NCBI RefSeq assembly: GCF_030418165.1 | Contig: NZ_JAUHTQ010000009.1 | Location: 1-64,000 of the forward strand | Source of the DNA: Ureibacillus aquaedulcis | GTDB taxonomy: Bacteria > Bacillota > Bacilli > Bacillales_A > Planococcaceae | DNA length: 64,000 nt | Direction: 5' to 3' | Shown: positions 44,462 through 52,848 of the stretch, piece by piece | Numbering within the stretch: the first letter of the stretch is position 1 | Layout: the number at the start of each line of letters is the position of its first letter | Made by a program: the position numbers and the translations under genes | Notes under the pieces: model-generated | Seen by the model: only the letters and a program-made list of their open reading frames with translations | Told to the model about the DNA's origin: nothing | Databases searched by the model: none

Positions 44462-45769
44462 TTACTTGAACAAAATATCAATAAGTTCCGAACCGCCCAG
44501 GTATACAAACATTGCAACACACGCGACCAGGATAACATTCGGTAATGTCTTATTCCGTAAAGGCTGCTCAATTTTCTTGGAATTCAGCAATATTAAAAGT
44601 GAAATTGCCAGGAAAGGCATAAATAGAGATCCAAGAGCACCATAAATAATAACGAGTTCTACTGGTTTCCCGAAGAAGTAAAGGATCATTGGCGGGAATG
44701 TTAACCAGAATAAAAAGAAACGATATGCTTTATCTGTCTCTTGCACTTGCCTGCGTGGGGCATCCTTCTTTTGGCGGATTGTTTGCACAAAGTCCGCAAA
44801 TAAATAAGGAACACCATTCCACACCCCTAGTAATGATGAAAAGGCTGCTGACCAAAAGGCAACTAAAAATACCCATTTCATCGGCTCCCCAAACTCTTGG
44901 CCCAGTAGTCCGGCTAAATCTATAAGCCCCTGATCACCTCTTAGATTAACGTCTGTGCCGAAGAGGAATTGAGCGCCAATAACTAGCCCGGCAATTGTAA
45001 AAATAGCCGTTAAAGTATAAGCGACTTTGGAATCCAGACGCATAGTCGACACCCATTTAGGACCCGACCATTTCTTCTCGGCCAGCCAATAACCGTACGA
45101 GGCCATTGTAATTGTACCTCCTACTCCGCCGATTAAACCCATCATCAGCATGAATGAACCGTCTGGCACACGGGGCACAAAACCACTCATGAATTCTCCA
45201 AAGCTTGGCAAGAACAATAAAGCCGTCCCAATAATAGTAATAAACATAATACCGATTAACACTGTCATTACTTTTTCAACTACATGGTACTTACCAAACC
45301 ACACTAGTAAAAATCCGGCAACTGCATGAATTGCTGCCCATGCCCATAATGGGATAATCGGGAATACTGCATACAAGGCCATTGCACATGTCGATGCGGC
45401 CGTTGCTCCGTATACAAATCCCCAAAGAATTGAATATACACCAAAATATCCAGTTGCCCATTTACCAAGTTGCTGCCACCCTTGTACCATCGTACGTTCT
45501 GAAGCCAAATGCCATCTGCCTACACCTTCATTTAAGAAGTATTTCAGTATGGATCCGACTAAGATTGCCCATATAAAGGTCATTCCAAATTGTGTTCCAA
45601 TTACAATTGATGTGATTAAGTCAGCTGTCCCCACCCCAGTTGCCGCTACTACAATACCTGGACCAACCTGCTTAAGTTTCTGTCCCATTGTTTCTGGCGG
45701 TGATAGTAAATAATCCGGCACAGCATCTGCTGTTGTAGCCGCCACCCTTTCATTTGTATGCGTTTCCAT
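44462..45769 (-). CDS. Nramp-superfamily transporter, divergent
   Basis: A 435-residue protein with about eleven transmembrane segments of the LeuT-like Nramp fold (VGPGIVVAATGVGTADLITS; GGVGGTITMASYGYWLAEKK). Canonical metal transporters have DPGN in helix 1 and MPH in helix 6; here these positions read GVGTAD and MASYGYW, so the transition-metal ligands are not kept. It may carry another substrate. The 5' leader (45786-45810) can form two alternative hairpins before the GGAGGGG site. Confidence 0.8.
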   Translation of the reverse strand: METHTNERVAATTADAVPDYLLSPPETMGQKLKQVGPGIVVAATGVGTADLITSIVIGTQFGMTFIWAILVGSILKYFLNEGVGRWHLASERTMVQGWQQLGKWATGYFGVYSILWGFVYGATAASTCAMALYAVFPIIPLWAWAAIHAVAGFLLVWFGKYHVVEKVMTVLIGIMFITIIGTALLFLPSFGEFMSGFVPRVPDGSFMLMMGLIGGVGGTITMASYGYWLAEKKWSGPKWVSTMRLDSKVAYTLTAIFTIAGLVIGAQFLFGTDVNLRGDQGLIDLAGLLGQEFGEPMKWVFLVAFWSAAFSSLLGVWNGVPYLFADFVQTIRQKKDAPRRQVQETDKAYRFFLFWLTFPPMILYFFGKPVELVIIYGALGSLFMPFLAISLLILLNSKKIEQPLRNKTLPNVILVACVAMFVYLGGSELIDILFK

Positions 45770-45785
45770 TTAACCCCTCCTTAAT

Positions 45786-45810
45786 GTACGCATTTCGTAC
45801 TAAAGTACGC
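45786..45810 (-). promoter_or_regulatory. Leader with mutually exclusive hairpins
   Basis: GTACG-CATTT-CGTAC-TAAA-GTACG contains three arms: the middle CGTAC can pair with either outer arm. It is 17 bases upstream of the Nramp-like start codon and overlaps no gene; it could equally be a protein-binding palindrome. Confidence 0.35.
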
Positions 45811-45886
45811 TATTAAATTAAACGTAATATAAGGATAACAAGTATGTGGCATAGAGACAATACCTTTATCGGAATTTTTATAATAT

Positions 45887-45940
45887 TTAAAATTGGATCC
45901 AGGTATCTTTTGCAATTGCTCTAACATTTTCCATATCCAT
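45887..45940 (-). pseudogene. N-terminal fragment, perhaps of a GNAT gene
   Basis: A good ribosome site (GGGAGGAG, 6 bases) precedes ATG 45940 and a 17-codon frame MDMENVRAIAKDTWIQF. The wording VRAIAKDTW resembles the first helix of some GNAT acetyltransferases, cut by a stop. It may instead be a leader peptide for the Nramp-like gene downstream. The remainder of the 45770-46157 gap shows only the AraC terminator. Confidence 0.25.
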
Positions 45941-46107
45941 GGAATTCTCCTCCCTGATTAAGAATTCGTAACCTCCCCGATTTAATTTTTTAAAAAGTAT
46001 CCGCTTTGGTAAAACCTTTTCATTTCATTAACCAAATTATTCCTTCTCTATATTTCCATCAAAATGGAAAATGGTTGGTATTAAATGGTCCACTTAAATA
46101 ATTTCAA

Positions 46108-46140
46108 CAAAAAAGAGCTTTACTCCTTCCCGGACTAAAA
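46108..46140 (-). terminator. Probable terminator of the AraC gene
   Basis: GAGTTTTA and TAAAGCTC pair with one mismatch on the minus strand and are followed by TTTTTTG. Confidence 0.5.
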
Positions 46141-46157
46141 CTCCTTAGATGATCAGG

Positions 46158-47039
46158 TCAATTTCTTACTTTTTTATATGCCAATGGTGTCATATTCATC
46201 GACTTACGAAATTTATCGATGAAGTAACTCGTACTATTAAAACCTACTTGATAGGCGACATCCGTTACAGTAAGATGCGATTGTTGCAGTAATATTAGGC
46301 TTTTTTGAATCCGATATTCCGTCACGTAGTTTAATGGCGATTTTTTTAAGAATCGTTTGAAGTAACGGCAGCATTCTGAACGGCTTAATTGCCCAGCTTG
46401 TGCAATATCTTCAAGAAGGATTTTTTCGGTATAGTTTTGATGAATCCAATTTAGCATTTGCTTCATCCTTAGATCTTTTATCGTTTCCTTCTCTTTGAAC
46501 TCCAATTGAAGCCCATTTTTTATTAGATTCATCCATATACATGTAATTTCCATACTGATGTCAAGCTCATAGTATGGAAGGCGTTGGCTAATTAACTGTT
46601 CAACCTTTGCAATGGCAGCCAAAATGCGATTCGCCCAGGAATTTCTGGAATCTAAATGCAAATATTGAAGATTCGTTGCTTGAATATAGGGAGACACAAA
46701 AGTCGTATAAAGTTCATGTGATACCACGAAATGAGGAGAAACATTTAGACAAATGTAGACACACCCCGTACTTTTCTGGTCTTTTGCCCTATGCAAGCGC
46801 CCACTATTGATGAATAAGCCTTCTCCTTCTTGAACTAAAATGGTTTCTTCATTTATTTGAAAATTAGCGATCCCTTTTAAAACGACTACAAATTGAAATT
46901 CATCATGCCAATGAAGTGGGATATGGCCATTTATATTCTCGCTTATGGTCGTTACATAACAGGCAACCGGCAGCACAATTGTACGGTGCTCCGTTAGTTC
47001 CTTTAAATTCCGGTCAACAATAAAATCCCTTATTTGCAC
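46158..47039 (-). CDS. AraC-family regulator with cupin domain
   Basis: A 293-residue protein: N-terminal cupin (LHWHDEFQFVVVLKG, EGEGLFINSGRLHRAK) and two C-terminal helix-turn-helix motifs (ILLEDIAQAGQLSRSECCRY, FKRFLKKSPLNYV; LTVTDVAYQVGFNSTSYFID, KFRKSMNMTPLAYKK). Divergent from an EamA transporter 116 bases away, which it probably regulates in response to the transported or a related compound. Confidence 0.9.
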   Translation of the reverse strand: MQIRDFIVDRNLKELTEHRTIVLPVACYVTTISENINGHIPLHWHDEFQFVVVLKGIANFQINEETILVQEGEGLFINSGRLHRAKDQKSTGCVYICLNVSPHFVVSHELYTTFVSPYIQATNLQYLHLDSRNSWANRILAAIAKVEQLISQRLPYYELDISMEITCIWMNLIKNGLQLEFKEKETIKDLRMKQMLNWIHQNYTEKILLEDIAQAGQLSRSECCRYFKRFLKKSPLNYVTEYRIQKSLILLQQSHLTVTDVAYQVGFNSTSYFIDKFRKSMNMTPLAYKKVRN

Positions 47040-47154
47040 GGTATCACCTCAATATTCTTATACTTTTCAATTCAATTTACGTATTATTTCTAATTCACTT
47101 CATTTATCTTAAAGATATTATAATACTATTTTCATATTTAAAGGCGGTTTTAGG

Positions 47155-48081
47155 ATGAATCGAAACAAAGGTATGCTTCTAGTTATCACAGGAGCCATGT
47201 TTTGGGGGATCGGCGGCACAGTTGCACAAAAACTTTTTCAACAATACGGGGTTGATGTTGATTGGCTTGTCACAACTCGATTACTTATAGCGGGCGTTTT
47301 ACTATTGGCAGTTCAGTTTGCCTTTAAGGATCGTTCGCAAATTTTAGGAGTATGGAAAGAAGGAAAAGTAGCTATTCATTTAATCATTTTCGGTTTACTT
47401 GGTATGTTGGCAGTCCAGTATACATATATGGCATCGATTAAACACGGAAATGCGGCCGTTGCAACACTCTTGCAGTATCTTGCTCCCGTCATGATTATCA
47501 TTTACGCCATTCTCCGTAAACAAAGCTCTTTGACTCGAGGAGATGTATGGACAGTTTCATTGGCCTTGATTGGTTGCTTTTTCTTATTGACAAATGGCTC
47601 CATCTCCAAATTTTCAGTACCCCCGCTTGCTATTATTTGGGGTGTTTTATCAGGCGTAGCCCTTGCTTTTTATACGTTATATGCAATCCCTTTATTAAAG
47701 CAATTTGATTCCCTCGTCATCGTTGGTTGGGCTATGATTATCGGAGGCTTCGCTTTAAGCTTTATCCACCCTCCATGGCAGATCGACATGAATAGTTTTA
47801 CAGGGGAAGCTTATTTTTACTTAGTGTTTGTTATTATTTTCGGTACGATGATTGCCTTTTGGTTTTATATTGAAAGTCTGCAAAGCCTGGCTCCTAAAGA
47901 ATCAAGTCTTTTGGGAAGCATAGAACCATTGGCAGCGGTCTTAACAACCGTCTTTTGGTTAAGAGAGCCTTTTGGGATATTCCAATGGATCGGTGCACTC
48001 TGTATCCTTATTATGATTGTATTCTTGGCTATGTATAAGAAGAAAGATAGTGCCCCACAATCTTCTGCAAATACAGGTTGA
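47155..48081 (+). CDS. EamA-family (DMT) transporter
   Basis: A 308-residue protein with ten transmembrane segments and two EamA repeats (about 5-138 and 153-292); [20 protein letters not shown] and [19 protein letters not shown] are typical. Drug/metabolite exporters of this kind have broad substrates; the divergent AraC regulator is the only functional hint. Confidence 0.9.
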   Translation: MNRNKGMLLVITGAMFWGIGGTVAQKLFQQYGVDVDWLVTTRLLIAGVLLLAVQFAFKDRSQILGVWKEGKVAIHLIIFGLLGMLAVQYTYMASIKHGNAAVATLLQYLAPVMIIIYAILRKQSSLTRGDVWTVSLALIGCFFLLTNGSISKFSVPPLAIIWGVLSGVALAFYTLYAIPLLKQFDSLVIVGWAMIIGGFALSFIHPPWQIDMNSFTGEAYFYLVFVIIFGTMIAFWFYIESLQSLAPKESSLLGSIEPLAAVLTTVFWLREPFGIFQWIGALCILIMIVFLAMYKKKDSAPQSSANTG

Positions 48082-48094
48082 GCCGCTGTTCCTC

Positions 48095-48140
48095 AAAAAT
48101 TGGCGATAATCAACTTTTAGGGTCACCGCCAATTTTTGAG
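48095..48140 (+). terminator. Terminator of the EamA gene
   Basis: AAAAATTGGCG and CGCCAATTTTT flank a 22-base loop just after the stop. Confidence 0.7.
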
Positions 48141-48172
48141 TTTTTTATTATGTACTAAGAATATTGTCAGTT

Positions 48173-48622
48173 CTATTCAATAATAAATTCTGCTTCATGT
48201 TGCTCCAGATACTTCTCTAAGAAATCATTGACTGTTGGCTCCAGTGCATAATATTCTAAATCCAGTTTTAGGAATTTCCCCTCTTCCGTCGCCTCAATAT
48301 AATCCTCTACATCGTCAATACTTGATAGCTGCATGGTGTTAAAGATGTTGACTGCCCTAGTGAGAATAATGGCTTGTTGATTTGCACCTATTTTATTTAG
48401 AGCATTAACACTTTCCTTTACCAATTTTGCCCCCCGGTTAATAAAATATTATAAATGCCCTCCATTTTGGACTTCGGAATCATACCAAAAACAAAGTTGT
48501 GCAACCTTTTGTATTTGAGTTAAATCCCCGTATTCCTCCATAGCAAGCAGATCAATAAATTGATTCCACTTTTCATACGGGTTTTCATTTAACATTTCCT
48601 TTGTTACCATACGTTTTATCAT
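48173..48622 (-). pseudogene. DUF4375/DMP19-like gene with an in-frame stop
   Basis: ATG 48622 has AGGAGG 8 bases upstream. The frame reads MIKRMVTKEMLNENPYEKWN, QLCFWYDSEVQNGGHL, then TAA (48451-48449), then YFINRGAKLVKESVNALNKI and on to 48173 without a shift. The family motif is YDAEVxNGGHxQYF, so the stop stands exactly where CAA (Gln) is expected: a C-to-T-type nonsense change. The downstream part alone could be mistaken for an 83-residue gene starting at a TTG. Function of intact members is unclear. Confidence 0.75.
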
Positions 48623-48727
48623 AGTAAAGCCCTCCTAATTCCGGTCCGCATGAAAAACACTGTTTTGATTTCGATTTTATAGTTGATTTAGTTTTAAATT
48701 TCCCATAAAAATTATTTCTAACATGAC

Positions 48728-48756
48728 GTATGATAAATTTTATTCAGTCTATACTA
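48728..48756 (+). promoter_or_regulatory. Sigma-G-like promoter, sRNA copy 1
   Basis: GTATG (48728-48732), 17 bases, TATACTA (48750-48756). Fits the forespore sigma-G consensus GHATR-N17-CATWHTA with one change. Confidence 0.6.
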
Positions 48757-48762
48757 TAAGAG

Positions 48763-48891
48763 ATTTCACTTCGATTCCAATGAATTGGGAGGGTTAACCC
48801 GATGAGTGCGGATGATCGTTTTCTCTAAGGAAATCTGACTTAAATCGTGGATACATGTGTAATCAGGCCCGGAATTTATTCCGGGTTTTTT
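48763..48891 (+). ncRNA. Small RNA, csfG-like, copy 1 of 3
   Basis: The start is estimated 7 bases after the -10. The transcript would contain AGAGATTTCACTTC, a strongly conserved core (TTGGGAGGGTTAACCCGATG), the octapeptide ORF at 48802-48828 and a terminator CCCGGAAT-TT-ATTCCGGG plus T-run (48868-48891). AGATTTC can pair with the later GAAATCT. Forespore promoters, small size and high conservation resemble CsfG, the sporulation-specific RNA of endospore formers; I cannot verify identity here. Confidence 0.6.
48802..48828 (+). CDS. Eight-codon ORF in sRNA copy 1 (MSADDRFL)
   Basis: GGGAGGG (48787-48793) lies 8 bases before ATG. The peptide is MSADDRFL. Its frame and stop are kept in all three copies, with changes mostly synonymous or D/N and D/G. 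Confidence 0.4.
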   Translation: MSADDRFL

Positions 48892-48900
48892 CTTTTTGGC

Positions 48901-48929
48901 GCATGAAATATGCAAATTCGTCTATACTA
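48901..48929 (+). promoter_or_regulatory. Sigma-G-like promoter, sRNA copy 2
   Basis: GCATG (48901-48905), 17 bases, TATACTA (48923-48929). Confidence 0.6.
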
Positions 48930-48935
48930 TAAGAG

Positions 48936-49130
48936 ATTTCACTTCAAATCCAATGACTTGGGAGGGTTAACCCGATGAGTGCGAATGGTCGTTTTCTCTG
49001 AAGGACCGTCTAACTGAATAAGCTTGTGCAATATCTTGAGTTCATCTTAAGGTACAATGCGAAAGCGAGGCAGCGTGTCATGGATAACAAAATGTAGTGT
49101 AATCAGACCCGGATTAATTCCGGGTTTTTA
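48936..49130 (+). ncRNA. Small RNA, csfG-like, copy 2 of 3 (longer form)
   Basis: The same 5' part and core as copy 1, then about 65 additional bases before the terminator CCCGGA/TCCGGG plus TTTTT (49108-49129). The insert replaces the GGAAATCT segment, so the 5'-to-middle pairing seen in copies 1 and 3 is lost. The ORF is at 48975-49001. Confidence 0.6.
48975..49001 (+). CDS. Eight-codon ORF in sRNA copy 2 (MSANGRFL)
   Basis: GGGAGGG 8 bases before ATG; peptide MSANGRFL with TGA stop instead of TAA. Confidence 0.4.
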   Translation: MSANGRFL

Positions 49131-49140
49131 ATTTTTCTAA

Positions 49141-49169
49141 GTATAAAACATAGTAATTGTCCCATACTA
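49141..49169 (+). promoter_or_regulatory. Sigma-G-like promoter, sRNA copy 3
   Basis: GTATA (49141-49145), 17 bases, CATACTA (49163-49169): a full match to the sigma-G consensus. Confidence 0.65.
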
Positions 49170-49175
49170 TTAGAG

Positions 49176-49303
49176 ATTTCACTTTAAATCCAATGAATTG
49201 GGAGGGTTAACCCGATGAGTGCGGATGGACGTTTTCTCTAAGGAAATCTAACTGAATCGTGGATCATGTGTAATCAGACCCGGATTAATTTCCGGGTTTT
49301 TTC
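49176..49303 (+). ncRNA. Small RNA, csfG-like, copy 3 of 3
   Basis: Near-identical to copy 1, with the core TTGGGAGGGTTAACCCGATG, the ORF at 49215-49241, GGAAATCT and a terminator stem CCCGGA/TTCCGGG plus TTTTTT (49279-49303). Confidence 0.6.
49215..49241 (+). CDS. Eight-codon ORF in sRNA copy 3 (MSADGRFL)
   Basis: GGGAGGG 8 bases before ATG; peptide MSADGRFL, the Gly codon being GGA here and GGT in copy 2. Confidence 0.4.
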   Translation: MSADGRFL

Positions 49304-49347
49304 TTTGCCTTCCTAATTGTCCCCCGACGACCAACCAATCCCCTCAT

Positions 49348-49809
49348 CTAACTCGGGAAATACTCCATCGGCTCCTTACAATGTACATAGCCATTTTTAA
49401 GATAATAGGGAATCGCTTCATCACTTGGCCATACAATCACAAACTCATATTCGTTTTCCTCAATCCAATTATTAATAAAGCTAAGCAGTTTACTTCCAAC
49501 GCCCATATTTCGATATTCCGGCACTGTATAGACATTTGTCATATAAACAAATGGATGTGTAACTCTACCCGGCCGCGGTACTTTGTGTATTAATTCTATG
49601 TATATATGGGAAACAATCTTTCCAGCTTCTTCTACTACCCAAACAAACCATTGACCACTGGATAAAGCCTTTTCAAAAAATGAGTGAAATTCCGACGCAA
49701 ACTTAGTATAGGAACAGTTGATTTTACTCTCATCGTGCTCAATGGTAAAATCCCAGCGCATCTTGATTAATTGCTCAACGTCTTTTGCTTCGGCAAGCCT
49801 TATGTTCAT
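49348..49809 (-). CDS. GNAT N-acetyltransferase
   Basis: A 153-residue GNAT: MNIRLAEAKDVEQLIKMRWD start, TNVYTVPEYRNMGVGSKLLS acetyl-CoA loop, and AIPYYLKNGYV near the end. The ATG at 49809 follows GGGAGGA, excluding the longer reading. Substrate unknown. Confidence 0.85.
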   Translation of the reverse strand: MNIRLAEAKDVEQLIKMRWDFTIEHDESKINCSYTKFASEFHSFFEKALSSGQWFVWVVEEAGKIVSHIYIELIHKVPRPGRVTHPFVYMTNVYTVPEYRNMGVGSKLLSFINNWIEENEYEFVIVWPSDEAIPYYLKNGYVHCKEPMEYFPS

Positions 49810-49975
49810 CGAATTCCTCCCTGTGTTCAAATTATAAAATGAGCTCATTTATAATAATTTCCACAAAAAAAAAGCAAATCCTTGTTGGAAATGCCTCTTT
49901 ATACAATAAATTTACAAAAGCATTTACTCTGCCAAAATGCTTCTTTTATAAGCATAATATTTAGCATCAAAATCC

Positions 49976-50455
49976 TTATCGAAGCCAGTCAGTCCTCTTT
50001 TTTATATTCCTAACTATCATTTTTATAAGTAAGCCGATGCCTATTCCTAAAATCAAAAATAATATCGGCAAAAAGACAGGACCAAACAAAACCCCGAACA
50101 ACTCCAGATTTGAAGAATAGATTACCCCGATTGTTCCGAAATAGGCGCTAAAGACAAAGGGCATAAAAGAAACCGTTCCTGTCTCTCCCTTTACTTCCCG
50201 ATAGGCATCCCATATAGCGAACATATAAAGACATGGATAAAACATGAGCCAATCATAATTGGTACTTTCAATAGCTCCCTTCATGTTGCCCTGAAAGCTG
50301 TAAACAATCACTTTGTTTAGATTTGCTTGAACATTGATTAAAACTTCTAATCCAACAAACAATACACCCTTAAGAAATTGACCATTCAGAATTTGCCCGA
50401 AGCCAGGTAGAGCAATACTCCAAAGGATTTTCTCAATTTGACCTTCCTTTGCCAT
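49976..50455 (-). CDS. Four-helix membrane protein, unknown
   Basis: A 159-residue protein with SIALPGFGQILNGQFLKGVL at the N-terminus, a GxGQxxNGQ turn between two hydrophobic stretches typical of TM2-like and related small membrane proteins, and further helices at about 70-90 and 115-145. It starts 7 bases after the DUF3231 gene stop and is in one operon with it. Confidence 0.7.
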   Translation of the reverse strand: MAKEGQIEKILWSIALPGFGQILNGQFLKGVLFVGLEVLINVQANLNKVIVYSFQGNMKGAIESTNYDWLMFYPCLYMFAIWDAYREVKGETGTVSFMPFVFSAYFGTIGVIYSSNLELFGVLFGPVFLPILFLILGIGIGLLIKMIVRNIKKRTDWLR

Positions 50456-50461
50456 CTCGAA

Positions 50462-51484
50462 TCAATCCACAGTATTTTTTTTCTTCGTTAGTAGATCCTT
50501 GTCCTTTGTTCCTGGCGGTTGTTCCAGCCATCCATTTTCAATCAGGATGTCGGAACCGTCTTTTGCATATTGGGCAATTTCTAGGGATAAACGTTCGTAG
50601 TTAAGAATCAAGTCACTTCTTTGGCTTGCGGCTGCTGCCGTTGCATAATTTCCTATTCCAGCTGTAACAAGCAAGGCCATATGGAACATTATTAATTTAT
50701 CCGAAAAGGGCGAAATCGTAGAATCTGTTATACAAACATCAGGTGAAACAGGTGGTTGTATATCATTATCAAGCAGGGCTTTGGTAAATATCTGAATATG
50801 TTTCTGTGAAATTTCTTTTCCCTTTAAAAACCATTTTTGAATTTTCTCAACAGGTGATGCTTGTGCAAAGCTTTGAGCAATTTTGCTTCCTAGTGCATTT
50901 GTTTGAATATTCATGTATAGATAAGATATTTCAACCATATTTAAAGGACGTTTATTACTGAAGGGATTTAGCCCGCTTAGATATTTTTTACTGTCTACAT
51001 AATCTGTTTTGGTTGGATAGGCTACATATGGCGCTCTTACAAATAAGCCTTTTGCAAGAAGCACTTTCGAACTCCTCTCGAATAACTTCGAGGATTCATT
51101 AAGACCTTCAATGAAGTAATTCCTTATATCATCCCTGGCGCTCAATGAAGTAAATCCGCTAAATGCAAGCATTCCAACTTTTGCCATATGGTTTATATAG
51201 GTTAACATATAGGTATCAGTATACATTCGTGGGGCGTTTATATTCACATCATTCTCAGTAAATCCCGAAGGCATCGGCATTTGTTCCTCATTGTAAATAC
51301 TTGTTAACTTTTCAATATGGGTTGCGGATAGATTGTAGGAAAATTGGATAATGGATTTAATTTCCTCATCTTCTACATGATTTAAGAAATAGCTCAACAC
51401 ACACTTAGACATACTATCATTCATATAGTTCGTCCATATCGACGCAATTTCACTAGATGTAAGCATTGTTTGTTGCTCAGACAT
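50462..51484 (-). CDS. DUF3231 protein
   Basis: A 340-residue all-helical protein with two tandem ferritin-like/DUF3231 halves: residues about 1-160 (LTSSEIASIWTNYMNDSMSK) and 175-325 (RPLNMVEISYLYMNIQTNAL). DUF3231 proteins are common in spore formers and of unknown function, sometimes spore-associated. The ATG at 51484 follows GGAGGG; the longer reading from 51535 is rejected. Confidence 0.85.
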   Translation of the reverse strand: MSEQQTMLTSSEIASIWTNYMNDSMSKCVLSYFLNHVEDEEIKSIIQFSYNLSATHIEKLTSIYNEEQMPMPSGFTENDVNINAPRMYTDTYMLTYINHMAKVGMLAFSGFTSLSARDDIRNYFIEGLNESSKLFERSSKVLLAKGLFVRAPYVAYPTKTDYVDSKKYLSGLNPFSNKRPLNMVEISYLYMNIQTNALGSKIAQSFAQASPVEKIQKWFLKGKEISQKHIQIFTKALLDNDIQPPVSPDVCITDSTISPFSDKLIMFHMALLVTAGIGNYATAAAASQRSDLILNYERLSLEIAQYAKDGSDILIENGWLEQPPGTKDKDLLTKKKNTVD

Positions 51485-51587
51485 AACGGTTGCCCTCCAA
51501 AGAATATTTTTACTGCATAAATCTATTCTTTGCAAACAACGGTTTTTTATTACTGAATCTTATACATATTGGAACATTGTGGAGATT

Positions 51588-52676
51588 TTATTGAATACGC
51601 AAAATCGGTTTAATTGCCTCGCCATTTTTGGATGCCAAGAATGCTTCATTAATTTGGTCGAAATCGTAGAATTTTACTAATTTATCAAATGGGAATTGAC
51701 CAGCTTTGTAGTAGTCAACTAATTGCGGAATAAAGACATTAGGTACTGAATCTCCCTCGATGACACCTACCATTGTTTTGCCTTCAGCCATTATATCGTT
51801 ATGAACATCTATATTCATTTCAGGTGTCACACCAACGATTGCTGCGACGCCCAGTGGTCGCAAAGCTTGTAAACATTGACGAACTACAGGCGGTACCCCT
51901 GTTGTATCTACTGCGTAATTGGTACCGCCACTTGTTAATTCTTTAATTTCTTTTACTACATCTACTTTTGTTCCATTAAATGTATGTGTTGCACCTAGTT
52001 CTTTCGCTAGCTCTAAGCGTGAGTCGTGGACATCAACAGCAATAATTGTTTTACTGCCTACAATTTTTGCCGCCATAACAGCACTTAAGCCAACAGCACC
52101 CGCACCATAAATGGCAATCGTTGATCCGAATTCTGGCTTGAGTTTATTAAGAACCGTACCCGCCCCTGTTTGAATACCACAACCTAAAGGACCGAGTAAT
52201 GCTAAATCTACTTCTTTATCAACTTTTACAACATTGCGTTCGTGAGCAACAGCAAATGTGCCAAAGGAAGATTGACCGAAGAACGTTGAAAGTGGCTGTC
52301 CATCTTTTGACAACCGGTGGGTGGAATCATTATGTGTACCCCCAAAGTTTAAGTCATTAAATGTTTCGCAAACTGTTGGGTGACCTGTTAAACAATGATC
52401 GCAATGACCACAATGTGCAAATGATAATACTACGTGGTCGCCTTTTTCAAAACGAGTAACACCTCCACCCACTTCTTCTATAATCCCTGCCCCTTCATGC
52501 CCTAATACCGCCGGCAGTGGTGCAATTGCTGCATCGCGTGCAACTGCATCCGTGTGGCAAACACCTGTCGCCACAATTTTCACCAACACCTCATTTGCTT
52601 TAGGTGCTGCCAATTCCACTTCTTCAACAATAAAATCCTCACCTTGTGCATTTGTAACTGCAGCTTTAATTTTCAA
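51588..52676 (-). CDS. Zinc-dependent NAD(P) alcohol dehydrogenase
   Basis: A 362-residue medium-chain dehydrogenase of the aryl-alcohol/AdhC type: catalytic zinc ligand in ATGVCHTDAV and GHEGAGIIEEVG, the structural zinc cluster CGHCDHCLTGHPTVC, Rossmann GAGAVGLSAVMAAK and the NAD-preferring Asp in IIAVDVHDSRLELA. It probably oxidises primary or benzylic alcohols. Start is TTG 52676 behind GGAGG, 7 bases. Confidence 0.9.
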   Translation of the reverse strand: MKIKAAVTNAQGEDFIVEEVELAAPKANEVLVKIVATGVCHTDAVARDAAIAPLPAVLGHEGAGIIEEVGGGVTRFEKGDHVVLSFAHCGHCDHCLTGHPTVCETFNDLNFGGTHNDSTHRLSKDGQPLSTFFGQSSFGTFAVAHERNVVKVDKEVDLALLGPLGCGIQTGAGTVLNKLKPEFGSTIAIYGAGAVGLSAVMAAKIVGSKTIIAVDVHDSRLELAKELGATHTFNGTKVDVVKEIKELTSGGTNYAVDTTGVPPVVRQCLQALRPLGVAAIVGVTPEMNIDVHNDIMAEGKTMVGVIEGDSVPNVFIPQLVDYYKAGQFPFDKLVKFYDFDQINEAFLASKNGEAIKPILRIQ

Positions 52677-52848
52677 ATTTCTATCCTCCAATGTGGTAGC
52701 TAATTGAATTCCACTATCATTCTGAGCGTCAGAGGATCGCTATGACCCAATCAAGTGAATATCAATATTATTTTGATTCATTGGAGGCAAGAATATGCAA
52801 TTATTGCTACATTGCTAAAATGCTCTTCCATTTATCACTTTTAAAAGG

